Below are positions 1 through 6,820 of a stretch of 13,756 bases of DNA, piece after piece. Origin of the DNA: Caldithrix sp. (GTDB taxonomy: Bacteria > KSB1 > UBA2214 > DYKH01). Numbering within the stretch: the stretch's first letter is position 1; every line of letters begins with the position of its first letter. The translations under genes and the position numbers were made by a program. The notes beneath the pieces are model-generated. The model was not told the DNA's origin. It saw nothing but the letters and a program-made list of their open reading frames with translations, and did not search any database. The stretch lies in NCBI GenBank assembly GCA_020722685.1, contig DYKH01000006.1, positions 1 through 13,756 of the forward strand. The letters are read 5' to 3'.

Positions 1-8
1 CGCTATAC

Positions 9-35
9 AGATTTCTCGCTCCGCTCGAAATGACA
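9..35. repeat. Dispersed intergenic repeat-like sequence upstream of nuoN
   Basis: The stretch containing TTCTCGCTCCGCTCGAAATG resembles, from memory, a short sequence that recurs between genes in many environmental bacterial genomes. It can form an imperfect hairpin (ATTTC with GAAAT). No reading frame across positions 1-180 looks like the end of a recognisable protein such as NuoM. I take the first 180 bases as intergenic. Confidence 0.35.
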
Positions 36-80
36 ACGGACCTGAACTGTTACCAGAAAGATAGCCCGGCCGATCCATGA

Positions 81-129
81 GAATCCTACTCTGCGAGCCT
101 CCGCGGCCTCTGCTCCTCGGCGTTAGGAA
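81..129. repeat. Diverged GC-rich quasi-periodic repeat
   Basis: Read on the minus strand, this piece has the quasi-periodic pattern AACGCCGAGGAGCAGAGG followed by further GCGGAG and GCAGAG units. It looks like a decayed copy of the AACGCAGAGACGCAGAG-type intergenic repeats seen in many environmental genomes. That comparison is from memory. It is a second repeat family directly next to the one at 9-35, which suggests a mosaic repeat patch before nuoN. Confidence 0.25.
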
Positions 130-180
130 AAAGCGATAGATTCTACTTGATTAATCATTGATGAATTTAATGGGTGCACA

Positions 181-1659
181 ATGCCTGTAAACAAGCTTCC
201 CTTTGTCTATCCACAATTAGTTTTAACTGCCGGAATTCTATCTGTGCTCGTATTGGGACTGCGTCGAGCCAGCAGTGAAAAGATCCGCCGGACCTTGACT
301 GGCTTAGGATTGGCCTTTCTGGTGGTCGCGGCGTTCGTTGCCATCAAAAGTTCGTATTATGGGACTCTGGGCGATTTGCTGCGCTTTGATGCCTTTAGCA
401 AATTTTTCTTGGTTTTTGCTGTGGCCGCAGGAAGTCTTACCTTGCTGGCATCTGCGCAGTCTCAAGAGATGTCGGTTAAGCGTTTCCCGGAATTTGCGGC
501 GTTGTTGTTCACCATTTGTATGGGTATTTCCTTCATGGCCGCTGCGCAGGATCTGCTGCTGGCATACCTCGCGATGGAGACCGTTAGCTTGTCCTCCTAC
601 GTTCTCACCGGTTTCAAACGCATGAGTCAACCTTCCCACGAAGCGGCGCTCAAATACGTCATCTTTGGCGGCGTGGCTTCCGGCAGCATGGTTTTTGGTA
701 TGTCTCTGCTCTATGGTCTGACCGGTACCACCTCTTTCAGCGGCATTGCCGGAGCTTTAGCAGGCTCGGCGGGGCTCTTTGCCGCGGGCGGAATCGGGGT
801 GTTTGCGGTCATCGTCTCTTTGGTGATGGTATTCAGCGGACTGTGCTTCAAGATCGCCGCCGTGCCGTTCCACCAGTGGTGCCCGGATGTTTACCAAGGC
901 GCGCCTACGCCGTTCACGGGATTTTTGAGCGTGGCGCCAAAAGCCGCCGGATTTGCTTTACTGCTTCGCTTCTTGACCATCCTGCTGCCACACGTGAGCG
1001 GATCGGTCAAAGGCTCAGCCATCGCTATTCTGGGCTTGATTTCTGCCTTGACGATGACGCTGGGCAATCTTACCGCCATTCACCAGAAGAACATCAAGCG
1101 CTTGTTGGCCTACTCCTCCATCGCTCACGCCGGCTATTTGCTTATGGGCGTGGTAGTTCTCGATGCTTCCGGTTCCTTGGCCGTTCTGATCTATTTGGTC
1201 ATTTACCTGTTCATGAATCTCGGCGCATTCTTGGTTGTGCAGAGCGTGGCGGATGCGACGGGAAGCGAAGACATCTCCGTTTTTCGCGGCTTGGGGTATC
1301 GCTCGCCTTTCATTGCCGTCGCTTTCGGAGTCTTTCTTTTCTCGCTGGCCGGGCTGCCGCCCTTGGCCGGATTTATCGGCAAGTTTTATCTTTTTGCCGC
1401 ACTGATCAAGAACGGCGGTTTCTGGTACATTGCCTTGGCCGTGATCGGCATCCTCAACAGCGTGGTTGCCTTGTTTTATTACACCGTGATCCTGCGGGAG
1501 ATGTTTTTGCGCCCTAGCGAAAGCACGACTCCCCTGAGCCTTAGCAAGGTGAACAATGGACTGATCGCGGTTTTGGCCGTCCCTATTCTTGTGTTGGGTG
1601 TCTATTGGGAGCCCTTGCGCTCTGCTGCCGCTTCGGCCGTTTCAGCCCTGACTTTCTGA
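181..1659 (+). CDS. nuoN: NADH-quinone oxidoreductase subunit N
   Basis: NuoN is one of the antiporter-like, proton-translocating membrane subunits of respiratory complex I. The 492-residue length is normal for the family, and the protein is almost wholly transmembrane. Conserved charged residues of the proton path are visible: E133 in YLAMETVSLSSY, K158 in ALKYV, K224 in FKIAAVPFH, K254 in APKAAGF, and K401 in GFIGKFYLF. The NIKRLLAYSSIAHAGY block (304-319) is typical of the family. The ATG at 181 is preceded only by a weak GGGTG. Other nearby ATGs (161, 170) are out of frame. nuoN is normally the last gene of the nuo operon, and no other nuo gene follows here, so the rest of the operon is probably to the left, separated by repeat-like DNA. 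Confidence 0.96.
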   Translation: MPVNKLPFVYPQLVLTAGILSVLVLGLRRASSEKIRRTLTGLGLAFLVVAAFVAIKSSYYGTLGDLLRFDAFSKFFLVFAVAAGSLTLLASAQSQEMSVKRFPEFAALLFTICMGISFMAAAQDLLLAYLAMETVSLSSYVLTGFKRMSQPSHEAALKYVIFGGVASGSMVFGMSLLYGLTGTTSFSGIAGALAGSAGLFAAGGIGVFAVIVSLVMVFSGLCFKIAAVPFHQWCPDVYQGAPTPFTGFLSVAPKAAGFALLLRFLTILLPHVSGSVKGSAIAILGLISALTMTLGNLTAIHQKNIKRLLAYSSIAHAGYLLMGVVVLDASGSLAVLIYLVIYLFMNLGAFLVVQSVADATGSEDISVFRGLGYRSPFIAVAFGVFLFSLAGLPPLAGFIGKFYLFAALIKNGGFWYIALAVIGILNSVVALFYYTVILREMFLRPSESTTPLSLSKVNNGLIAVLAVPILVLGVYWEPLRSAAASAVSALTF

Positions 1660-1989
1660 AGTTGCTTCCATTCAGTGTCCGATCGAAGGCATTCGGCATT
1701 CTCAGGTCAATGGCGCCAGGTCGGAGGGCCGAGCTTGCTCTTTTTCTTGCTCATACGGATTTGGCTCTCTCTGTTTTTGGGCTGACCGATTTGGCTGCTT
1801 CTCATTATTCAAGCGTTCAACGAGTCTTTTCTCCCGCCAAACAATTTGAATGGACATTAAAGAAAAAAGTCTTAGCTTTGCCTTGCCTTCGAATACGTAG
1901 CCGTGACGGCAATTTGAATCTCGCAACTGAATAGAGCACCTTTTTTTCTGGTGCCTGCAAAAGCACTCAGACGGCCAAGGGGCCTTTGC
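1660..1989. other. Intergenic region between nuoN and the symporter gene
   Basis: I find no convincing gene in these 330 bases. Features seen are a T-rich hairpin (GCACC at 1936-1940 with GGTGC at 1950-1954, loop of T and C) and a small GGCC/GGCC hairpin (1973-1984) whose loop holds part of the ribosome binding site of the next gene. No clear -35/-10 pair was recognised. The region should contain the promoter of the symporter gene. Confidence 0.4.
1977..1982 (+). promoter_or_regulatory. Ribosome binding site fixing the symporter start
   Basis: AAGGGG lies 7 bases before the ATG at 1990. The longer reading frame opens at a GTG at 1951 without a comparable site, so the ATG at 1990 is preferred. 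Confidence 0.7.
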
Positions 1990-3294
1990 ATGTCTAAAAA
2001 AACCGCGTTGCATAAGAAAATCTTCTTGGGGATGCTGGTTGGGATCGTGACCGGACTGCTGGTGCAGTACTCCGGAATGCCCCAAGACCGCATCGAGACG
2101 CTCGCCAAATACGTCCGGCCGGTGGGCGATATCTTCCTGCGCATGATTTTTATGATGGTGATGCCGCTGATTCTATCTGCCCTTGCCCTGGGAGTTGCTG
2201 AGCTGGGTGATTTGAAAAAGATCGGCAAGGTGGGCTTGCGCACGCTTTTCTACACGATTCTGGTTTCCGCCATATCGGTGATCATCGGCATCAGCATGGT
2301 GAAAATCTTTCAACCGGGGAAAAGCATTGACGAGCAACAACGCCAGGTTTTGATTGACCGTTTTGCCGGCAATGCCGTTAATTTGCAGAACGCTGCCGCC
2401 AGTGTGAAGACCCGAGGCATAGGCGACATTCTCACTACCATCGTCCCAAAGAATCCCTTTGAAGACATGACCCGGGCCTTCGACCCGAGCTACACGGGAG
2501 GCGGATTGCTTTCGGTGATGTTCTTGGCTTTGATGTTAGGCATTGCACTGTCCGTCAGTGAGCCGAAGAAAGTGGGAACCTTGAAGCGGTTTTTGGAAGG
2601 CATGTATGAAGTGGTCATGCGCGTGATTGGCTTTGGCATGAAGCTGGCACCGTATGGCGTCGCCTCCTTGCTATTCACCCTCACGGCTACCATGGGCTTA
2701 TCCATTCTTGCTATCCTCTCACGATTCGTCCTTGTTGTGTTGTTGGCCTTGCTCATTCACCAATTCGTCACTTACTCGCTGCTGCTCAAGTTCTTGGGTC
2801 GAATGAGTCCGCTGCACTTTTTCAAAAGCATCCGCGAGGTCATGCTGGTGGCCTTTTCCACCAGTTCCAGCAATGCCACGCTGCCGACGGCCATTCGCGT
2901 AACCGTCGAGAACTTGAGATTGCCGAAGGATATCACTCACTTTGTTCTGACCATTGGCAGCACTGCGAATCAAAACGGCACGGCGCTCTACGAGGGCGTT
3001 ACCGTGCTCTTTCTGGCCCAATGTTTTGGCGTGGATCTGAGGCTCTCGCAGCAAATTTTCGTGGTGGTATTGGCGATTTTGGGCGGCGTTGGCACGGCCG
3101 GCGTTCCCAGCGGCTCGCTACCGATCATCATGTTGATTCTGATTTCCATCGGCATACCCGGGGAGAGCATCGGCATTATCTATGGAATAGATCGCTTTCT
3201 CGACATGTGCCGGACCGTGCTGAACGTGACCGGAGACATCACTGCAGCCGTCTATGTGAGTCAAACCGAAAAGACAGCTCCGAGTCCGGGATGA
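1990..3294 (+). CDS. Dicarboxylate/amino acid:cation symporter (DAACS/SDF family)
   Basis: This is a sodium- or proton-coupled importer of acidic amino acids or C4-dicarboxylates in the inner membrane (Glt/DctA fold). With the ATG at 1990 it has 434 residues. Family landmarks are the serine-rich HP1 tip STSSSNATLP (290-299), the NQNGT motif (327-331), the HP2 tip GTAGVPSG (368-375) and the last helix DMCRTVLNVTGD (405-416). R408 matches the arginine that binds the substrate side-chain carboxylate in glutamate/aspartate transporters, and N412 and D416 are kept. The usual NMDGT is NQNGT here, so an aspartate that ligates sodium in GltPh is asparagine. A long polar segment (about 108-170) lies between early helices. 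It appears to be a single-gene unit with about 330 bases upstream. The exact substrate cannot be told. Confidence 0.93.
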   Translation: MSKKTALHKKIFLGMLVGIVTGLLVQYSGMPQDRIETLAKYVRPVGDIFLRMIFMMVMPLILSALALGVAELGDLKKIGKVGLRTLFYTILVSAISVIIGISMVKIFQPGKSIDEQQRQVLIDRFAGNAVNLQNAAASVKTRGIGDILTTIVPKNPFEDMTRAFDPSYTGGGLLSVMFLALMLGIALSVSEPKKVGTLKRFLEGMYEVVMRVIGFGMKLAPYGVASLLFTLTATMGLSILAILSRFVLVVLLALLIHQFVTYSLLLKFLGRMSPLHFFKSIREVMLVAFSTSSSNATLPTAIRVTVENLRLPKDITHFVLTIGSTANQNGTALYEGVTVLFLAQCFGVDLRLSQQIFVVVLAILGGVGTAGVPSGSLPIIMLILISIGIPGESIGIIYGIDRFLDMCRTVLNVTGDITAAVYVSQTEKTAPSPG

Positions 3295-3312
3295 AATGAT
3301 GGGGCTTTTTCG
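3267..3312 (+). terminator. Possible terminator overlapping the symporter stop
   Basis: CGAAAAGACAGCTCC (3267-3281) can pair in part with GGGGCTTTTTCG (3301-3312), ending in a T-run. The loop is long (19 bases) and there is a three-base bulge. A second small hairpin, GGCCA/TGGCC (3335-3351), followed by TTT, is an alternative. Confidence 0.3.
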
Positions 3313-3483
3313 TTAATGGCTGGCAAGCGATTCGGGCCAAATTGACTGGCCTTTAGGGACTGCGGATGCGCACAAGCGATCTATCTTTCGCCGGTCCCAA
3401 GATCACCCGCGCGAAACCGGGGCGGCTAAGAAGGTATGGAAGAGCATAGGAAGCGCATCTCCAGCCAAGCCAATAATGCTTGT

Positions 3484-3554
3484 AATCGGCGACGCCAAGA
3501 TTGAGCCGATTTGTTGCAGTCGCTGCAAACCCAATGTGAATACTGCAAACCAAT
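3484..3554 (+). promoter_or_regulatory. Structured leader of the APC permease gene
   Basis: Two perfect dyads follow each other: AATCGGC (3484-3490) with GCCGATT (3505-3511), then TTGCAG (3514-3519) with CTGCAA (3523-3528) around TCG. After these comes a direct repeat, CTGCAAACCCAAT at 3523-3535 and CTGCAAACCAAT at 3543-3554, 20 bases apart. All of this lies directly before the AGGGAG ribosome binding site (3556-3561). It could be an operator for a regulator or an RNA element in the leader. It matches no riboswitch class I know. Confidence 0.4.
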
Positions 3555-3569
3555 CAGGGAGCAAACAAT

Positions 3570-5069
3570 ATGGCAAATAACCTCTTCGCTCGCAAACCAC
3601 TTGAACTGCTGTTAGAAGAGTTGAGGGGTGAAAATCGTCTGCGGCGAATTTTGGGTCCTGTGACGTTGACCAGCTTGGGCGTTGGCGCCATCATCGGCAC
3701 GGGGATTTTTGTGCTCACAGGGGTAGCCGCTCACGACAAGTCCGGGCCGGGGCTGATTCTTTCCTTTGTCGTCGCCGGCATCGCCTGCATTTTTGCCGCT
3801 CTCTGCTACGCCGAGTTTGCTTCCATGGTGCCGGTGGCCGGCTCCGCATACACTTATGCCTATGCGACCTTGGGTGAGCTCTTTGCTTGGATCATTGGCT
3901 GGGATTTGGTGCTGGAATACACGGTGGCCTCTGCAGCCGTCGCCCATGGTTGGTCGGCGCATTTTCAGGATTTGATGGCGAGCTTTGGCTTAAAATTGCC
4001 AATGGCCTTAGCCAATGCGCCTTTCGATTTCAATCCTTCGACCGGCACCTTTATTCCCACCGGCTCGTCGTTCGATCTGGTCGCCATGATCATTACCGCC
4101 CTCATCACGGTGATCTTGGTAAAGGGTATTCGCGAGAGCGCCACTTTTAATGCCACCATGGTGGCAGTCAAGCTGGTTATTGTTTTATTCGTGATTGTGG
4201 TCGGCGCGTTTTACATCAATCCTGACAATTGGCGGCCTTTTGCTCCGTTTGGCTATACCGGCATTAGCTTCTTTGGCAAAACGCTGTTCGGCCAAAGCGG
4301 ATTGGCGGGGGAGCCGCTGGGGGTATTGGCCGGTGCAGCGATCATTTTTTTCGCCTATATCGGCTTTGACTCGGTTTCGACCCATGCTGAGGAGGCACGG
4401 CGTCCGCAGAAGGACGTCCCCATCGGCATCATCGCCTCGCTGCTCATTTGCACGATTCTTTACATCGCCGTTTCTGCCGTATTAACCGGAATGGTTCATT
4501 ACGATCGCATCGATATCAACGCGCCCGTAGCCAACGCCTTTATGCAGCAAGGGCTACCATGGGCGCAACGACTGATCGACGTCGGAGCTATCACCGGTAT
4601 CACCTCGGTGCTCTTGGTGATGATGCTCAGTCAACCGCGCGTGCTGCTGGCCATGGCTCGAGACGGCCTGATTCCGTCGAAATTTTTTGGCGCCGTGCAT
4701 GACAAATTTCGCACGCCTTGGAAGGCCACCATCGTCACCGGGATCGTGGTCGCAACCATGTCCGGTCTCTTGCCGCTGCGCATTTTGGCCGATCTCACCA
4801 ACATCGGTACGCTGCTGGCGTTCACCATCGTTTGTGCTGCGGTTCTGATCATGCGGCGGACGCATCCCGAGGCGGAGCGCCCATTTCGCGCGCCGGGGGT
4901 GCCATTGATTCCCATTCTGGGAATTCTGTTTTGCCTGCTGCTGATGTTTTCACTGCCGTCGGAGAACTGGATGCGCTTGTTCATTTGGCTGCTGCTGGGG
5001 TTCATTATCTATTTCAGCTATGGCCGGTATCACAGCGTGTTGGCAAAGCTGCGTGCCGCGAGGGAGTAA
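3570..5069 (+). CDS. APC-family amino acid permease (cationic amino acid transporter type)
   Basis: This is an inner-membrane amino acid transporter of the APC superfamily, closest in layout to bacterial CAT/YfnA-like permeases. It has 499 residues. The broken first helix motif GVGAIIGTGIFVLTG (37-51) is present, as are AGSAYTYAYATLGE (90-103), helix 6 FFAYIGFDSVSTHAEEARRP (260-279) and the PRVLLAMARDGLIP loop (356-369). A hydrophilic insert (about 140-170) precedes helix 5. The ATG at 3570 has AGGGAG 8 bases upstream. The gene stands alone after a 275-base gap. Its stop is only 21 bases before the insertion point of the integron-like cassette, so that insertion lies in the 3' intergenic space and leaves the coding region intact. 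The family is clear, but the substrate (arginine/lysine or others) is not determined. Confidence 0.93.
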   Translation: MANNLFARKPLELLLEELRGENRLRRILGPVTLTSLGVGAIIGTGIFVLTGVAAHDKSGPGLILSFVVAGIACIFAALCYAEFASMVPVAGSAYTYAYATLGELFAWIIGWDLVLEYTVASAAVAHGWSAHFQDLMASFGLKLPMALANAPFDFNPSTGTFIPTGSSFDLVAMIITALITVILVKGIRESATFNATMVAVKLVIVLFVIVVGAFYINPDNWRPFAPFGYTGISFFGKTLFGQSGLAGEPLGVLAGAAIIFFAYIGFDSVSTHAEEARRPQKDVPIGIIASLLICTILYIAVSAVLTGMVHYDRIDINAPVANAFMQQGLPWAQRLIDVGAITGITSVLLVMMLSQPRVLLAMARDGLIPSKFFGAVHDKFRTPWKATIVTGIVVATMSGLLPLRILADLTNIGTLLAFTIVCAAVLIMRRTHPEAERPFRAPGVPLIPILGILFCLLLMFSLPSENWMRLFIWLLLGFIIYFSYGRYHSVLAKLRAARE

Positions 5070-5074
5070 GTTAA

Positions 5075-5098
5075 TTAGACTATCAGACTGTTAGACTA
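5075..5098. repeat. Left half of a TTAGACTN octamer array
   Basis: Three consecutive 8-base units: TTAGACTA (5075-5082), TCAGACTG (5083-5090), TTAGACTA (5091-5098). The G at 5090 with TTAGAC at 5091-5096 forms an integron core site, GTTRRRY. The last unit probably belongs to the inserted cassette and the first two to the original target site. Confidence 0.7.
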
Positions 5099-6735
5099 TT
5101 AAAAGGTGTATTGAAAAAAAGTAAGTATTTGGCTAATTATTCGACGATGCTCTTTAATCGACACAGGCCCTTGACGTATAGTGAGGGGAAATAAATTGAG
5201 GGAGAAAATTTATGCATGAAAATACTCTTGAGGTGCTCATTCGTGACTGGCGAAATGAACTGGAATCAATCGGGTATACCGGGGACGATCTCGAAAAAGT
5301 CAAGGTGCAACTGGTAGAGGAAATTTCAGGACTCCGCGAAAAAGGGCTAACCGAGTCAGAAGCGTTTATAATCGCAACCCGAAGAATCGGTGAAATCCAT
5401 GAGTTTTCGCGAAACTACTTTGTGAATATAAACAAACTCTGGAAGCGATTGTCCAAGCCTGTCGAGACGGACGTGTTACGTCATAGTACCTGGCTTACAA
5501 TAGCGCTTGCGCTGATGGCGGCGCTCCTCTCGCAAACTCCCTATCTTTTCGGTGGTTCATATTCTGAAAATGGCGGGGATACCTGGTTTATGTTTGTCTC
5601 GTTCTGGCTGCTACCTTCATTGGTCACCTACTTCGTTATTCGCCACCATATTAGTTTGCCAAGGATTTTGGCTATCAGTTTTGCATATGCTTTGATTTTT
5701 TTGTTCGTCGCCTTGTATCCATTTGCGAGCGAATCATCTACCCGCATCCTGGTAATCATTCACCTTCCGTTTTTGAATTGGCTGATGTTGCTGCCGCTGA
5801 CGGGGCAGAAAACGTGGAACTCAATTTCCGCGGTTAATTATTTACGGTTTTCCGGCGAAGCCTTTTTGTATGCGGTTTTAGTCGGTTTAGGTGGTGGGGC
5901 ACTCATGGCGCTTACCGTAGCAATCTTTAGTTCTGCCAGCATTAATATCGAACAAATTCTCGCCAAGCATATTGGAGTAGCCGGATTCTTCGGCATCCCT
6001 ATCATAGCTGTGGTTCTCGCGGATCAAAAACGTCAGTTCGTTGAAAACTTTGCCCCAATCCTCGCTCGTATTTTTATACCTCTCTTTTTCGTTTCAATCG
6101 TTTCATTCCTTTTGACTATCGCGGCAATAGGTACAAAACCGAGCGGCGATCGGGAACTGTTACTGGTGATGAACATCCTGCTTTTACTCGTCGTGGCCAT
6201 GCTATTTTATGATGTATCAGCCAGGGATAATAATAATACAAGGCGCGTTTCCGATTGGGCGAATCTCGCGCTTATCGCCACAGCGCTCGTGCTGGATGGT
6301 GTTGTATTGTCAGCCATTTCTTCGAGACTGTTAGAATTCGGCGTATCGCCAAACCGTGTTGCACTTTTTGGATTGAACATTATTCTAATTGTTCATCTCT
6401 TGATACTTATCACCACCTATTTACGATACATAACAAAAAGGATTCCCTTTCAGGTAATCGAATCAGCAGTAGCCCGCATGCTTCCGGTGTATGGCATCTG
6501 GCTCTTTGTTATTGTCGTTATCTTTCCTGTTTTGTTTGCCGGTGCGTAGTGAGTTCGGAAGAAGTAAAATATACTGTTTCAAAAGAATAGTAAATTGCGA
6601 AAGAAAGGTCTAACAAAAGCATGCACTGGACAAAAGGGCAATGCTTCAATTTAATTCAGTTCAGTGAATCTATAAAGTTACATTTTAAAATTTAAAGTAA
6701 GTGGCTCCAAGCCCTTTTACCAGTGATGCTCATCG
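5091..6735 (+). mobile_element. Solitary integron gene cassette (inferred)
   Basis: The segment runs from TTAGAC after a G|TT core site (5090) to the G of the core site GTTAGAC at 6735-6741. It contains one gene (5212-6549, + strand) followed by an attC-like site, which is the standard cassette order and orientation. Its DNA is visibly AT-richer than the genes on both sides. Deleting it rejoins TTAGACTA, TCAGACTG (left) with TTAGACTT, TTAGACTG, TTAGGACC (right) in exact 8-base phase. This is what insertion at a secondary G|TTAGAC site inside an existing octamer array would produce. No integrase, attI or second cassette is visible, so it would count as a lone attC element away from an integron platform. 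About 120 bases lie between the left boundary and the ATG. They include weak promoter-like hexamers (TTGAAA at 5111, AATTAT at 5135), so the cassette may carry its own promoter. Confidence 0.7.
5212..6549 (+). CDS. Multi-span membrane protein with N-terminal permease-prefix-like domain (cassette cargo)
   Basis: I cannot assign a function. The 445-residue protein has a soluble charged N-terminus (about 5-75: LEVLIRDWRNELESIG, then VQLVEEISGLREKGLTESEA) that resembles the small helical permease-prefix/HAAS-type domains. This is followed by about 11 predicted membrane helices (roughly 92-110, 125-142, 150-168, 178-196, 215-240, 253-270, 285-305, 316-333, 347-367, 384-402, 424-443). The later part (285-405), with LLEFGVSPNRVALFGLN, recalls DUF4153-type membrane proteins. 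The ATG at 5212 has a strong GAGGGAG (5198-5204) 7 bases upstream. Codons are AT-richer than in neighbouring genes. The stop lies 58 bases before the R'' box of the attC-like site. Its position makes it the cargo of the inferred cassette. It is large for a cassette gene but intact, which suggests it is or was functional. Confidence 0.85.
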   Translation: MHENTLEVLIRDWRNELESIGYTGDDLEKVKVQLVEEISGLREKGLTESEAFIIATRRIGEIHEFSRNYFVNINKLWKRLSKPVETDVLRHSTWLTIALALMAALLSQTPYLFGGSYSENGGDTWFMFVSFWLLPSLVTYFVIRHHISLPRILAISFAYALIFLFVALYPFASESSTRILVIIHLPFLNWLMLLPLTGQKTWNSISAVNYLRFSGEAFLYAVLVGLGGGALMALTVAIFSSASINIEQILAKHIGVAGFFGIPIIAVVLADQKRQFVENFAPILARIFIPLFFVSIVSFLLTIAAIGTKPSGDRELLLVMNILLLLVVAMLFYDVSARDNNNTRRVSDWANLALIATALVLDGVVLSAISSRLLEFGVSPNRVALFGLNIILIVHLLILITTYLRYITKRIPFQVIESAVARMLPVYGIWLFVIVVIFPVLFAGA

Positions 6736-6741
6736 TTAGAC
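6608..6741 (+). other. attC-like integron recombination site
   Basis: R'' GTCTAAC (6608-6614, fits RYYYAAC) is a perfect complement of R' GTTAGAC (6735-6741, fits GTTRRRY). Inside, AGCATGCACTGG (6618-6629) pairs with CCAGTGATGCT (6720-6730) over 11 bases, leaving one extrahelical G at 6623. The unpaired spacers are AAA (6615-6617) and CATC (6731-6734). A further 8 bases, AAAAGGGC (6632-6639), pair with GCCCTTTT (6711-6718). The remaining 71-base AT-rich loop takes the place of the variable terminal structure. The total of 134 bases is within the known attC size range. Spacer length and extrahelical base position match what I remember of Vibrio cholerae repeats, except that the bulged top-strand base is G instead of C. 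Confidence 0.75.
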
Positions 6742-6759
6742 TTTTAGACTGTTAGGACC
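6736..6759. repeat. Right half of the TTAGACTN octamer array
   Basis: Units TTAGACTT (6736-6743), TTAGACTG (6744-6751) and a decayed TTAGGACC (6752-6759). They continue the left half (5075-5090) in the same phase and orientation once the cassette is removed. Similar TTAGAC-type arrays occur, from memory, in intergenic DNA of various environmental genomes. Confidence 0.65.
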
Positions 6760-6778
6760 GCCGGGAAGTGAATGCCTG

Positions 6779-6815
6779 AAAAAACCGCGGCGAGATTGTC
6801 GGCCAAGTCGGCGGT
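6779..6815 (-). terminator. Rho-independent terminator after the EamA transporter gene
   Basis: On the minus strand, ACCGC (6815-6811) pairs with GCGGT (6788-6784), with extra inner GGC/GCC pairing. It is followed by a run of T (6784-6779). It starts 6 bases after the stop codon of the EamA gene, and also lies where convergent transcription from the left would meet. Confidence 0.5.
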
Positions 6816-6820
6816 AAAGC

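Noticed and set aside
1605..1934. Open frame of 109 codons on the + strand after nuoN
   Set aside because: It begins inside the nuoN coding region in another frame, has no ribosome binding site, shows no family resemblance and has a composition unlike a protein. It is most likely chance.
1702..2243. Two overlapping minus-strand open frames over the nuoN-symporter gap and the symporter start
   Set aside because: They overlap each other and the clear symporter gene, lack start signals, and encode low-complexity basic sequence.
3484..3561. Known riboswitch (lysine, glycine or T-box) before the permease
   Set aside because: The conserved cores of these RNAs are not visible and the region is too short for a lysine riboswitch or T-box. 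Only simple stems are seen.
3353..3600. Minus-strand open frames in the gap before the APC permease
   Set aside because: No ribosome binding site or recognisable domain, and they overlap the structured leader and the permease start. Treated as chance.
5075..5098. CRISPR-like or tandem-repeat array
   Set aside because: Units are 8 bases with no spacers and only a few copies. It is a short octamer array, not CRISPR, and no cas gene is present.
6608..6741. Simple transcription terminator for the cassette gene
   Set aside because: The arms are over 70 bases apart with an AT-rich centre and no T-run after the right arm. The R and L box arrangement with a bulged base fits an attC site much better.
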